Shown: positions 12,903 through 24,820 of the stretch, one piece after another
Layout of the letters: each line of letters begins with the position of its first letter
Position numbering within the stretch: position 1 is the first letter of the stretch
DNA from: Tilletiopsis washingtonensis
Lineage: Eukaryota > Basidiomycota > Exobasidiomycetes > Entylomatales
Assembly (NCBI RefSeq): GCF_003144115.1
Contig: NW_020312018.1
Location: 62,001-126,000, forward strand
Direction of reading: 5' to 3'
DNA: 64,000 bases
Translations under genes and position numbers: made by a program
Notes under the pieces: generated by a model
The model's database searches: none
Told to the model about the DNA's origin: nothing
What the model saw: only the letters and a program-made list of their open reading frames with translations

Positions 12903-15900
12903 TCAGTGGTGCTCGCCGGCGCCGCGCCCGTAGCCCATGAAGCCGTTGGCACTGGCGCCCGGCTGCTCGGTGGCGGAGGCGACGAGCTCGGCAAAGGGCG
13001 GCAGCATGACCTGCTGCTGCTGTTGCCCGGCCGCGCCTCCTGCGGCGCCGCTTGGGCTCATCGCTGCCGCACCCGCAGGCTTCGGCACGTGGAACATCGG
13101 GTTGATGCCGCCGCCGCTGACCGAGTGCAGCGGCGCGAGGTGCGGTGCGGGCGAGGCGAACGCAGACATCGGGCCGTCGGTGTTGGAGTGCGCGCTGCCG
13201 CGCGACATGCCGCGCGCCGCCGTGGTGCGCGACTTGGAGCGCGGCCGGCCCGGCGTGGGCGGTGCTCCGCCGGCGCCGCCGGTGTAGTCGGACGCCGCCA
13301 CCGAGCCGGCGCCCGACGCGGCGATGGACGAGAGCGGCGGTAGCTGCGAGCTATAGCCCACCGAGCTGGCCGTGCCATACGGGTGGAAGCGCGGCAGCGA
13401 CGAGTGGTGCAGCGGCGAGGCAGAGCCCTGCCGGTGTGCTGAGCCCGTGCGGCTGCCATGTGACTGCCGACTGGCCGACGGTCGGCTGCCGGCGAGGTGT
13501 GAAGGCCCCGGCGAGACATTTCCGGGCGTGCGCTGCCGCCGCTCGGCGGCCGTCAGGTTCTCGAGCTGGAACTCGAGCGAGCTGAGCGAGCGGTTGTCGT
13601 GTGCCTGCCGCGCCGCCTCGAGCGAGCCGATGTACCGTCGGCCCGACGCATCGACGAGGCTCGGCGCACTCGAGAGCGACGACGCAGAGCTCTGGCGGTG
13701 CAGGTACGATGGCCGCGGGTTCATGTGCGGCCGGCCGGGCCCTGGGTCGGAGTCGCCCGTGGCGAACGACTGCAGCGAGACGCGCCGCGGGTCCGGCAGG
13801 TCTTCGAAGCTGTTGACCGAGTGCTCGTCGCCCGCTCGCGGCTTGGAGCGATCGCCGGAGCGAGGCTGCCACGCCGAAGACAGTGCCGACGGCGGTGCCA
13901 GGCCCATGCCTGGCGACGGGTGGCCACCGGCCGCAAAGGCCGGGCCAAGCGGCGAGAGGCCGCCATTGTACTCCGAGCCGGCGACGCGCGGCAGCGCGGG
14001 CGAATGCAGCATGGGCTGCTTGCCTCGCGACTTGTCGCTCGGGCCCTCGAGCCACTCGACCTGGTCGCGGTTGTTGCTCGACGCCAGGATCTGGTTGCGC
14101 TTCTGCATCACCGCACGTGCGCGGTCGCGTGCCGCCTTCTCCTGAGCCGCACGCTTTGCCTTTTCCGCCTCGCGCACGGCCTTCTCCGCCTCCTTGCGTG
14201 CGCGCTTTGGGTCCTTCGGCACGGCGTGCTCGGCGGCAAGCTGCTGCGCAGGCGTTGGCGCGACGCCGGGCATCGGCGGATGCTGCTGCTGCAGCTGCTG
14301 CGCCCGCGCCTCGTCGAAGGATCGTGCCGTCCCGCTGAGCGGCGCGCCGTCCGTCTTGCCCGAGAACATGCCGCCCCACCCGCTCTTGCCGCTCTTCCGC
14401 CGCTCGACGGACACGTGTGTCTCCTGGCTCGTGTCCGCGTCGGTAGTCGCGCGCGCCAGCGACGGCTGCCGCAGCTGGCCGAGCGAGTCGGCACGTTCGC
14501 CCTGCGCCAGCGCCATGGAGAGCTCGTCGTCGTACACGGTGCGCTGGCTCGTCGACGCCGCCATGCCCGAGAACTGCCGCAGCTGTTGCTGCTGGTGTTG
14601 CTGATACTGCTGGTGTTGCTGCTGCTGATGTTGCTGCTGCTGATGTTGCTGCTGCTGGTGCTGCTGCTGTTGCCGCATGTACAGCTGCTGCTGGTATGCC
14701 TGCTGCTGCTGCTCCTCCTGCGAGCTGCGCAGCGTCGACGACGAGCCGTGCGCCTCGCGCAGCTCGCCCATCTGCATCGGCACGTCGTCGAACTGCATCG
14801 ACGCGTGGCTGCCGGCGAAGGTCGAGGCCGAGTCCGGAAACGCGGCGTACTGCTCGCGCGGCTTTGAGGCAGGCGCCGGCGCCCACTGCGTGGCGTACGA
14901 CGATGTCTGCGCATCCTCTCGCATCGGAGAGCCGACGATCTGCATCGGCGAGTCGCGTGCCGCAGGCTGCACCGGCGGCTGTCGTTGCTGCTGCTGCGGG
15001 TAGAAGGGGACGCGATGTTCCGGAGCAGCGGCCCGGGCGCCGTTCTGCTGCGGCTGAGCGTGCTGCTGCAGCGGCTGCTGCTGGTGTGCCTGTGCCTGCT
15101 GCGACTGCACCTGCTGCTGCAGCGCCCGCACAGCCTGCAGCTGCCGCGGGTCGACGCCCGTGGCGCCAAATGGCACCTTCGCCGAACGTGGCGCTGCCGA
15201 GTGCGATGGCGGCACGTCTCGCCGTGGCGATGACGGGTCGACAGCCATGCGATCCGCAGGCAGCGGCTGCAGCTGTGCTCGCGGCACCTGTGTCGTTGGC
15301 GCCGGCGCACTGGGCGGCGCCTTGGCCACCGGTGGCAGGAGCCGTGGCGCGATGTCGGTAAAGTACGTGTGGTCGAGGCACTGCTGCGTCGTCAGCCGCG
15401 CCTTGGGGTCGTAGCGCAGCAGGTCCTGGATGCAGTCGACCAACGCCGACGGCACGCGCGAGCTGAAGAGCGACGAGAAGGTGAAGGGCTTGGCCTGTGA
15501 TTGGCGGTCGGTCAGCAGCTGGCGGGTCCTTACGCCACAGCGGCACTCACCTTCGGAAACGTGAAGCCGACCGAGCGCGCCATCTTGACGCCGCCGAGCC
15601 ACTCGCCGCCGCCACGCACGCGCCCCCGATCGTCGACGCCGTAGTCTGGGCTCGGATCGCCGAGCACCTCGGTGATCTGCAGCACCTGGTCCACCTCGCT
15701 CTGCCCCGGAAAGAGCGGCTTGAGGTTGACGAGCTCTGCGAGAATCGTGCCGAGCGCCCACATGTCGACGGGGTTCGAGTAGTCGCGCGAGCGCAGCAGC
15801 ACCTCGGGCGCGCGGTACCAGCGCGTCGAGACGTACTCGGTGTACGGCGGCCGGCTGAGCGTCTCGCGCGCCAGGCCAAAGTCGGCCAGCTTGACGATGA

Positions 15901-16998
15901 CGAGCACGTCGCGCTCGGGCGGCGCGTTGGCCGGCGCCGACGGCGACGAGGCCGGGTAGTCGGCCAGGCCCGTCGTCGTGATGAGCAGGTTCTCCGGCTT
16001 CATGTCGCGGTGGAAGTAGCCGTGCTCGTGGATGTGGTGTAGGCCGCGCACGATCTGCTGGTAGATGCTGGCCACGAGGCCGCCCGCCAGTGGCCGGCCC
16101 TTGCGCGACTTGGTCAGCTGGTACAGGTTGCCCTCCATGCACTCGAAGACGAAGTGCAGCTCCTTGGTGACGGGCATGAGAAAGGCGTCGTACAGCGGGA
16201 TGATGTTCGGGTGCGCCGAGATCGTGATGAGCGACTGCGAGCGTGTGTCAGTATGCATGCGCACGCGTGCTGCCGGATCGCCCTCACCTTGAGCTCCTTG
16301 AGCTTCATGCACTCGTCCCAGTTCGGAAAGGGCTTCTTCATCTTCTTGATCGCGACGAGACGCTTGCCGACGTACTCAGGGCGCGTCGTCGGGTGCTGCA
16401 TCGGGCTGAGCAGCGTGCCCGACGGCAGCGGGCTGCGCCAGTCGGCCAGGCAGACAGTACCAAACGAGCCGTCGCCGACCTCCTTGATGAGCGTGAAGTC
16501 GCGCGGGCCCTCACGCATCAGCGACGCCGCAGTCGTCGGCATCTGTGCGCTCGGCGGCGGCGCCAGACTCGACGTGCTGGTCAGCGGCGTGGCGCTCAAG
16601 GCGTGCATCGACGACGAGGGTGCAGAGGCGCTGCTCGACGTCGGCGCCGGCGTCGGCAGCCCGTTGTGCTGCTGGCGCATCGACACGCCCGGCGACGAGT
16701 CGGCCGACGGCGCAGCGTCCGGCGGCATGCGTGGCGAGCGCGACGAGCTGGCGTACTTGGCCGCATCCGCGCCGCCGGACGCGGCCGACGCGGCGTGCGG
16801 CGGCGACGCCATCATCGCCGGCAGCGGCGAGATGCCGCCGCGCATCTCGTGGTCCGCCATGGCGGGGCCGGGCGAGATGCGCGCGTGGTAGAGCTGGTGC
16901 GGATGCGGATGGTGGTGCGGCGACACGCCGGCGCCGTGGTGGTGCGGATGATGGTGGTGGCTCGGCGCGCTGGCTGCGACGGCGTTCAGGATCGGCAT
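12903..16998 (-). CDS. CRK1: Ime2/Crk1-type protein kinase (RCK/MAK family)
   Basis: It is a CDK/MAPK-related kinase of the Ime2-Crk1 group; in Ustilago maydis, Crk1 controls morphogenesis, mating and virulence. The kinase domain begins near residue 168 ([23 protein letters not shown]). It continues through [31 protein letters not shown] and the dual-phosphorylation TEY loop ([16 protein letters not shown]), to about residue 520. The loop between catalytic loop and DFG carries a Pro/Ala/Ser insertion. The N-terminus is His-rich. The C-terminal 800 residues are low-complexity, with a glutamine tract near residues 736-765, a basic [20 protein letters not shown] helix and Ser/Gly-rich ends. Exons are 16288-16998, 15551-16234 and 12903-15494, giving 1328 aa. 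A 3.1 kb gene-free region lies upstream. Confidence 0.9.
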
Positions 16999-19900
16999 GG
17001 CCGCCCCGCGCGCGTCGAGTCGAGGCGTCGGCGGCGGCGCGGCGGCGCAGCAGGCTGGAGACGTGCGGCCGAGGGCGTCACGAGGCGGATGCTATGAGCA
17101 GCAGAGAGAGAGGCAGAGGCGGCTGGAGGTGCAGAGGTGGACGTCGAACGCTGCGCTGGACGCAGCTGAGGCAAACACGTGCTGTGGGCCGGCAGCGTCA
17201 GAGAGCTGCCGAGGGTGCGATGAGCAAAAGTGGCCGCCTGCGGCGAGCGACGGCCGGCACGGAGTGTCTGGCCAGCGTCTACGAGCGCAGCCCGGCCCGA
17301 GCCCAAACAAGGCCAGCATACAGCCCACCATCAGCAGAAGAGAGGCAGCAGCACCGCGGCATCTAGCGGCACCTCGGCAGCGCAGCACAGCACGCCGAGG
17401 CTCATCTTGGAGCCGCCGCGGGCGTGCCCAACACGGCGCTCTTGCCTGCCGTCAGCAGGCCAGGACAAGGCGCTCGCGCCCCGAGCAGCGCCGCCTCATC
17501 AGGGGCGCTTGCCCTCCTGAGTGCGTTCGAGGTGCGCGGCTCCGAGACCCGCCGGAGCGGGCGAGGGCGCAGCGCAGCGAGAGGGGACGCTTTTTGCAGG
17601 CCAAGCCACTTCGGCGGCATCCTCATTTGGTGCTGGGCATGGCCGAGTCGAGTGCTTCTGCTTTTGGCACCCATCCCACCCGCGGCCATCGCGAGCGCCA
17701 TCCGCGCCCGACGCGTCACGGCGCACTCACCCTTGCTGCGCAGACGCCCAAGCCCGTCTCTTCTGGGGGACGCTACGCGCCAGCTCAGGCCCAGTGTGCG
17801 AGCCTGTGTGCGCAGCAGAGGCACGATGTGCTGCGCTGGCGACGCTGCCGGCCCGGTGCTGCCTCGGAGGACGCGCGACGGCGGCACAGGCAGGCCGGCC
17901 GCGATGCGCGAGACGCGCGCGCAGGCCGAGAGGAGGCGAAGCGGCGGGCGCCGCGTGCGCTCGGCGTGGCGCAAAGTGGGACGGGCGAGGAGGCCGTGCG
18001 GCTCGCGTAGGCTGCGGCGACGGCGACGGCGGGTATGTGCAGCGGCGAGGTGGATGTGTGAGACGGGAGGTGAGGAGAGATGTGCGATGGAGGCCGCCGC
18101 GCTCGCCGCCGAGCGGCCCTCGAGCGGTGCGGGCGGAGTATGCGAGGCGTGCTAACGCCGCGGCGGCGCGCCTGCCTGGCGCTGCCGCTGCTGCTGCTAC
18201 CTGCCGCCTGCCCCTCCGAGCCGCGTCTTGCTGCGCTGCAGCGGTGCGAACAGCTCCTGACGCGAGCTCGGCGATGTGTGCTGCGCCTGCACGCGCGGCA
18301 GGCTAAGCCGCACAAGGCGCGCGCCCAGCGCAGCAGGCTGACGCACCAGCCGAGCACTGCTGCGCCCGCACCGCGGCGCCGACTCGGAGCACACCGCACC
18401 GCTCCGCACCGCACGCGGCGTGCCGGCGCCCGCTTTGGTTGATGCGCACGCCTCGCCGGCCCTGCTGCGTCTCGGCGACCCCTCTGCCTGGGCCAAAAGC
18501 AGCACAGTGCGCATCAGCACCCTGAAGAGTGCCAGGTGCAGCGCCGCAGCATGCCGCGCCTCGGCTATTGCATGCCTCCTCATCAGGTGGTGATGATGGA
18601 GGCGCCGCGGCGAGAGGCCTGCTCTTGCGCGCGGCCGCCACGCAGCGGGCGTGGCGCGTCAAAAGCAAGCACAAAGGGGAGCCGAGGAGGCGCTCGCTTG
18701 CTTGCTGATGCTGCCTCTGCTCAGCGGCGCCTCTGGCCCCTTGCGCCGCCATCTCGCCAACGGCCAGCACGCGCACACGCAGCCAGGCTAACGCTGGCCT
18801 TAGCGCGCGAACTCCTGCCTCGCTCGGCACTCGGAGCGGCCGCGCCGTGCTGGGGCGCCGTCTACGCTGCAGCGTCGCCCGCACCTCGAGCGCATCATGC
18901 ATAGCATGCTGCGGCTGCTGGCGCCGAGCTTCGTCGCTTGCCGGAAAGAGCGAGGGGGCGAGGGTGCGATGGCGAACCCTGCATCGCGCTCAAGGGTGCA
19001 GCGGCACGCCTCACGTGCCGCCCGCTGCGCTGGCCCCAACGTCGCGCTCGCTCCAGATGCACCTCTCTGCAGCATCGGCTCGACGCTTGGGCAACCTCGT
19101 GGGCTGCCGCTGAGCTGGACGTTGTGTGTGTGCGTGAGAAACTTGCGGTGCCGTCGAGCGAGGGTCCGGTGCGCTGGCACTGCCTCGCCGCCGGAGCCGC
19201 GCCGACACCGGCGCTTACCAGCGCATCTGACGCTGCGCAGACGATCTGTCTCGCCGCAACCTCGCTGCACCTCGACTGCATGCTGTGCCGCAGCGTGGGT
19301 GCTGCCTCTGCACGGACAGCGACCGTCGAGACACGAAGGCGCTGCGGTTGTGCCGAGATCGTGCCGCAGCCCTTCCTCGTCGCTCGTAGCGCGGCTCCCA
19401 CGCTTCGCGGCAGCGTGCGTCGGGCCGACTTCGAGGCGAGGCGAGGTGCTGCGCAGCCCGCATGATCCCGCGGCAGCATCACTCTGCACTGCACACTCTG
19501 CAGGCCAGCCGCACTGGCAGCGCACAGAGACAGCGTCAGAAGCGAAAAAAAGCGTGTAGCGCGGATGACGATGCCGGAGAGATCGCCACGACAGCGCGTC
19601 CCGGACGGAGGAAAGAGCGCAGGCGGTGCAGCACGGGCCTGCCGCGGCGAGGCAAGCCAGGCAGGACGGAGGAGGAAGCTCAGCTGCGCAATGCGCCAAA
19701 GGCCAGCGAGCCGAGCGACCGCTGCGCTGGGCCGGACATGCTCCGGCAGCGTCCGGATCGACGCGGTTAGGCGCACGAGGCGGGTAGATGCGGCGCCAAG
19801 CAGCGGCGCCAGGCCGGTGCCGCTCGGCTGGTACATCGCAGCGCTGATCGCTCGTCCGCAGTCGATTGCCAAACCCCGCATGGCGAAACGTGGCGAAGAA

Positions 19901-20151
19901 GGAGGGCCTGGCCAGTCCGTCAGGGCTTGCACGGCCGGAGATGCATCGTCGTCCACCGCCCGGCCTGCGCTCTCGCCCATGCGGCCTGCGTAGCACTCTC
20001 GCTCCGCCGCAGCTCAACGTCTCACACACTTCTCTTCGGATTCATTCAATTCTCAACAAACGCAGGCGGGAGGGTAGAGTAAACGCGTGAGGGAGCCCAG
20101 AGACACGAGCGCGGCGGAGAGAGATCGAATGAGGCAGGAGGAGGGAGCGCT
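16999..20151. other. 3.1 kb gene-free region upstream of the Crk1-like kinase
   Basis: I found no exon set, domain or RNA gene here on either strand. Open frames up to about 400 codons exist, several overlapping in different frames and strands, but they lack conserved motifs. They are rich in Cys/Arg/Ala, as expected from random GC-rich sequence. Visible details are a GA-rich run at about 17101-17120 and an AT-richer patch at about 20030-20065 near the aconitase 3' end. It may be the regulatory region and leader of the kinase gene. Confidence 0.5.
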
Positions 20152-22955
20152 TTATGCCTTGCCCTGCGCCTTGGCGGCCATGAGGTTGAGCGCGCTGCCG
20201 GCCTTGAACCACTCGATCTGGCCCTCGTTGAACGAGTGCTCGAGCGTGATGTCGTCCGACGAGCCGTCGGCGTGGTGCACCTTCATCGTCACCTTGGAGC
20301 CGGGCGCCAGCTCCTTGATGCCGATCAGGTCGACCGAGTCGTCGCCCTTGACCTTGTCGTAGTCGGCCTCGTTGACGAACGTGAGCGGCAGCATGCCCTG
20401 CTTCTTCAGGTTCGTCTCGTGGATGCGCGCAAACGACCGCACGATGACGGCGGCACCGCCCAGGTAGCGCGGCTCCAGCGCGGCGTGCTCGCGCGACGAG
20501 CCCTCGCCGTAGTTGTGGTCGCCGATGACGACCCACGGCTTGCCGTTGTCGCGGTAGTAGGCACCCGTGGCCGGCACGGCGCCCCACTCGCCCGTGAGCT
20601 TGTTCTGCACGTTGTTGGCCTCGCCGTTGACGTCAGACTGGAAGCGCGCGCAGGTCAGCAAGGGCGGAATGTATGCGCGCGCGGAAAGACACTCACGATG
20701 GCACCGATCAGGCACTGTAGAGAGAGAAAAGCGCGCGCAAAGAGTCAGCTCGAGCTCAGAGACGCCTGCTCGCTGTCACGCACGTTGTTAGAAATGTTCT
20801 GCAGGTGGCCGCGGTACTTGAGCCACGGGCCGCCGGCCGAGATGTGGTCGGTGGTGCACTTGCCCTTGGCCTTGATGAGCACGGGCATGTCCTTGGGGTC
20901 CTTGCCGTCCCAGGCCTTGAAGGGCTCGAGGAACTGCAGGCGGTCGGACGAGGGGTCGATGGCGACCTGCACCGAGGAGCGGTCCTCCGGCGGCGCCTGG
21001 AACGTGTTCTCGCCGGCGTCGTAGCCGCTCGGCGGCAGCTCCTTGCCCGAGGGGTCGCTGAACTTGAACTCCTTGCCGTCGGCGCCCTTGATCGAGTCGG
21101 TGAGCGGGTTGAACGTCAGCGAGCCGGCGAACGCCATGGCCGTCACGAGCTCGGGCGACGCGACGAAGGCGTGCGTGGCCGGGTTGGCGTCGTTGCGGCC
21201 GGTGAAGTTGCGGTTGTACGACGTGATGATCGAGTTCTTCTCGCCCTTCTTCACGTCCGTGCGGTCCCACTGGCCGATGCACGGGCCACAGGCGTTGGCA
21301 AGCACCATGCCGCCGGCCTTCTCGAGGATCTCCATCTGGCCGTCGCGCTCAATCGTGGCGCGGATCTGCTCGGAGCCGGGCGTGATCGTGAACTGCGCCT
21401 TGACCTTGAGGCCGTGCTCGGCGGCCTCGGCAGCAATCGAGGCCGAGCGGCTCATGTCCTCGTACGACGAGTTGGTGCACGAGCCGATCAGCGACACCTT
21501 GAGCTCCTCCGGCCAGCCGTTCTCCTTGACGGCAGCGGCGAACTTGGAGATGGGCGTGGCCAGGTCGGGCGTGAAGGGGCCGTTGATGTGCGGCTCAAGC
21601 TCGGAGAGGTTCTGCGCGGCGGAGGAGTCAGCATGCGCGCGCTTAACCGCTGCTGCCGCGCGCAACTCACGATCTCAATGTGCTTGTCGTACGAGGCGTC
21701 GCGGTCGGGCAGCAGGTTGCGCTGGAAGCCCTTGGCGAGCTCGGCGAGCTCCGGGCGGCGCGTGGCGCGCAGGTAGTCGCCCATGCGCTCGTTGTACGGG
21801 AAGACGGACGTCGTGGCGCCGATCTCGGCGCCCATGTTGCAGATGGTGCCCATGCCCGTGGCGCTCAGCGTCTCGACACCGGCACCCTTGTACTCGATGA
21901 TGGCGCCAGTTCCGCCCTTGACGGTCAGCTCACCAGCGACCTTCAGGATAATGTCTGTGCGGCGCAAAGCGGGTCAGCGGCTGTTTCTGCTCCCAGACGC
22001 GCGCGCAAGCTCACCCTTCGGCGAGCTCCAGCCGCTCAGCTTGCCCTTGAGCTCGACACCGACCACCTTGGGGCACTTCAGCTCCCACGGGATGTTGGCC
22101 ATGACATCGACGGCGTCAGCACCGCCGACACCGCAGGCGATCATGCCGAGACCACCGGCATTGGGCGTGTGCGAGTCCGTGCCGATCATGAGACCGCCGG
22201 GGAAGGCGTAGTTCTCGAGCAGAATCTGGTGGATAATGCCCGAGCCCGGGCGCCAGAAGCCGATGCCGTACTTGGCCGTGCACGTGGCGAGGAAGTCGTA
22301 GACCTCCTTGTTAATGTCCTTGGCGCGCTGCAGGTCCTTGGCGCCGCCGACCTGCGCCTCGATCAGGTGGTCGCAGTGCACCGTCGTGGGCACGGCGACC
22401 GTCGGGAGGCCGGCAGACATGAACTGCAGCAGGGCCATCTGGGCGGTAGCGTCCTGGCACGCGACACGCTGCGCGGGGAGAGAGCTGCATGAATGCCTGC
22501 GCTGTGCCGCACTGCGCGCCATCACTCACGTCCGGGCGCAGCTTGAGGTACGAGACACCGCGCTCGATGTCCTGGTTGCGCGCGTCGTCCAGGTGGCCGT
22601 ACACGATCTTCTCGGAGAGCGTGAGCGGGCGGTTGAGGCTGCGATAAGGCGTGTGAGATGGGGCTGCGACTTGCGCGATTGGCGCTCTCTCTGCGCAGCT
22701 GCAGCACATGGCGCTTCCTGTGCCCACTCACCGCTCGCGCACAATCTTAAGGTTGTCCTCGATGCGCTTGTAGTTGACGTAGAAGCCCTTGCCCTTCTCG
22801 ATGACGCTCATGTCGACCTTGCGGTCGAAGAGCTTGGGGTCGATCTCGGCGGCCTCCTCGGCGACGGTGGTGGCGTAGCCGCGGGCGGGCGCGGCGGCCG
22901 CACGGAGCGGCGCAGCGCGCAGCGCCGTGGTGCGCAGGGCGCGGACGGAGAGCAT
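20152..22955 (-). CDS. ACO1: Mitochondrial aconitate hydratase
   Basis: It isomerises citrate to isocitrate in the TCA cycle and carries a 4Fe-4S cluster. The N-terminal presequence is typical ([18 protein letters not shown]). Cluster ligands are visible in [16 protein letters not shown] and in [12 protein letters not shown]. Other signatures are [37 protein letters not shown], and the swivel domain [18 protein letters not shown] and [18 protein letters not shown]. It ends AKAQGKA-stop. At least six introns interrupt it. One exon is only 18 nt (20697-20714, CLIGAI) and restores the conserved NISNN-LIGAI sequence. Family length and all active-site segments are intact. Confidence 0.96.
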
Positions 22956-24820
22956 GGTGAGAGGGGCCAGACGGGGGAGAGGGAGAGAGGCGCGCGAGAC
23001 GGGGAGAGAGACGAGAGACCCTCGAGGCGTGGGCGCAGCGGCTCTGGCGAGGCGGGTGCGGAGGGCAGGGATGGATGTGGACGGGAAGGAGGAATGCAGC
23101 GGTCGCCGGAGCGGTGTCTGCGGCAAGGCGAAGGCGTCGAGGAGGAGCGCGATCTCGGCGGGCAGCGGGCGCGGAGAGGCGAGCATCCACGGCGGCGGCG
23201 CAGAGCGGCGGAGTGCCCCGGGCAGCCGAGGCACCAAAGTGGCAGGCGGCGCAGGGCGCAGGCGCAGCGCCGGGGCCAGGCCAAGACGGCGCCCAGCGCC
23301 AGCACGCCGCCAGCGCAGCGCACCCGAGAGCCGCGCGCGCATGCACGCGCCTCACCCGCGCCTGCACCCGTGCGGCCCTTGCGGCACAACGCCTCTCTCT
23401 GCGCCGCCGCCGCGCTCCACGCTTTGCCCTTGCGCCCACACGCCTGAAAATCGCCTGCGCCTGGCTGGCCCCGCTGCGGCGCCTGCCCGCGTGGCTGGCG
23501 CTGCCCGCAGCTCCGCCTTTTCTTCTCGCCAGCGAGGTGCAGCGCGCAGCCGCGTGCGGCATCGCCCACGGGCGGAGGTGCAAGCGGGTGCAGGGTGCAT
23601 GCGCGCGGCGCGCGGCAGGCGGCGAAGGCGGCGAGCGCTGCCTGCTGCCGGCCGCCGGACCGGCGCGGCGCACGCAAAGCCGGCGCCCGCTGCCTCCGCT
23701 GCCGCCGCGCGCGCCTCCAGCCAATGGGAGGGCGCGCATCGCCACGCAGGCGCACGTGATGCCTCCCACCCTCTCGTCGTGGCACGGGCACACAGAAGCT
23801 GCACACATGCGATGGACCCAGCGGATGGAGCATGCGGGGGACAGGCCGTCGCTCGATGTCTCAAGGGGCAGCGCATGCGGGCCCGGACGGCGCCTCTGCC
23901 TCGGCGTCGTCAGGGCATGACAGCTGGACAGCCGGCCCAAGCGCGTCCAGGCGACCTGATCCCAGGCAGCCGGTCCTGACTGCGCTGCGTGCCACAGGGC
24001 TGGTGCTGGCCGAGCTGGCCATCGCGCACTGCTGCCGCTGAGGCTCTTCACGCAAGCCTTACTCACGGCCTCGGACGGCTTGGCGCGTTCACAGCCGCAC
24101 GAGCGTGACGGAGGCACGGCACATCCCCACCCCGTTCATGACATTTGCGAGGGCGGCTCGACCTGATGCATCTCTGCCAGTTTGAACTGCAGACAGCCGC
24201 CAGAGTGCCTGATGAGAGGTAGGGTGTGCCTGAGAACTTTGGCGCGAGCTCCGGTGCGAATAGCAGCCATAGCGAGGCTCAGCGGCATCAGGGCAGGCCG
24301 CAGAAGAGACAGTTTGTCTGAGAGAGAGGCGGCGGCGGCCCAGACACCGGGGCGTCGCGGTGAGGCCCCTAAACGCCTCCTCGCAAGGCAGCCGCACAGC
24401 AGCGCGAGGCGAACGAGGATGGTGTGTGATGCCGGCAGTGCGAAAGGCGCTGGAGGTGGAGGAGCATGACGATGCCTTGAGATGATCGCCGTGTACCCCA
24501 CGCTCTGGCTGTAATCTCCGGAGCGGAGGGCTCGTGCGGCCGAGCCGTCTCTGCCGTGGGGTGAGCCGCGGGAGATCCGCCCTCGCGCGAAGCTTCCACG
24601 CGGCGTGCGGACCGGGCGTGACAGCCGGCCGGCCGGCAGTCGCGCGGCGGGGGGCAGTCGCGCGCCGCCGGCGGCAGGGTGGCGAGCGTGCGGGCGCAGC
24701 GCCGGCGCGGTCGCCGCCGAAGGGTGACGCGCCGCTCGGCCGGCCATCTGATGGTGAAGCTCGGGCAGCGCCCTCTCTCCGTCTCCACCCACCACATCCT
24801 CTCACAGCGCAAGCTCTTAC
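22956..24820. other. Divergent promoter region, ACO1 / TRR1
   Basis: This 1.9 kb lies between the aconitase and thioredoxin reductase starts. It contains purine-rich runs next to ACO1 (about 22965-23020), one CACGTG (about 23754) and several CCCCT/AGGGG stress-element-like pentamers. I see no supported gene. A TGATGA...CTGA pair near 24208-24318 was considered as a snoRNA and rejected. Confidence 0.5.

Noticed and set aside
14590-14690. CAG/CTG-rich block as a separate microsatellite element
   Set aside because: It is the in-frame glutamine tract of the Crk1-like kinase.
18800-20029. Open frames up to about 400 codons on the minus strand and others on the plus strand
   Set aside because: They overlap in several frames, lack conserved motifs and have Cys/Arg-rich random composition. 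Long open frames are expected by chance at this GC content.
24205-24320. TGATGA ... CTGA pair resembling a box C/D snoRNA
   Set aside because: The C box lacks the purine start, there is no terminal stem, and the spacing is long.
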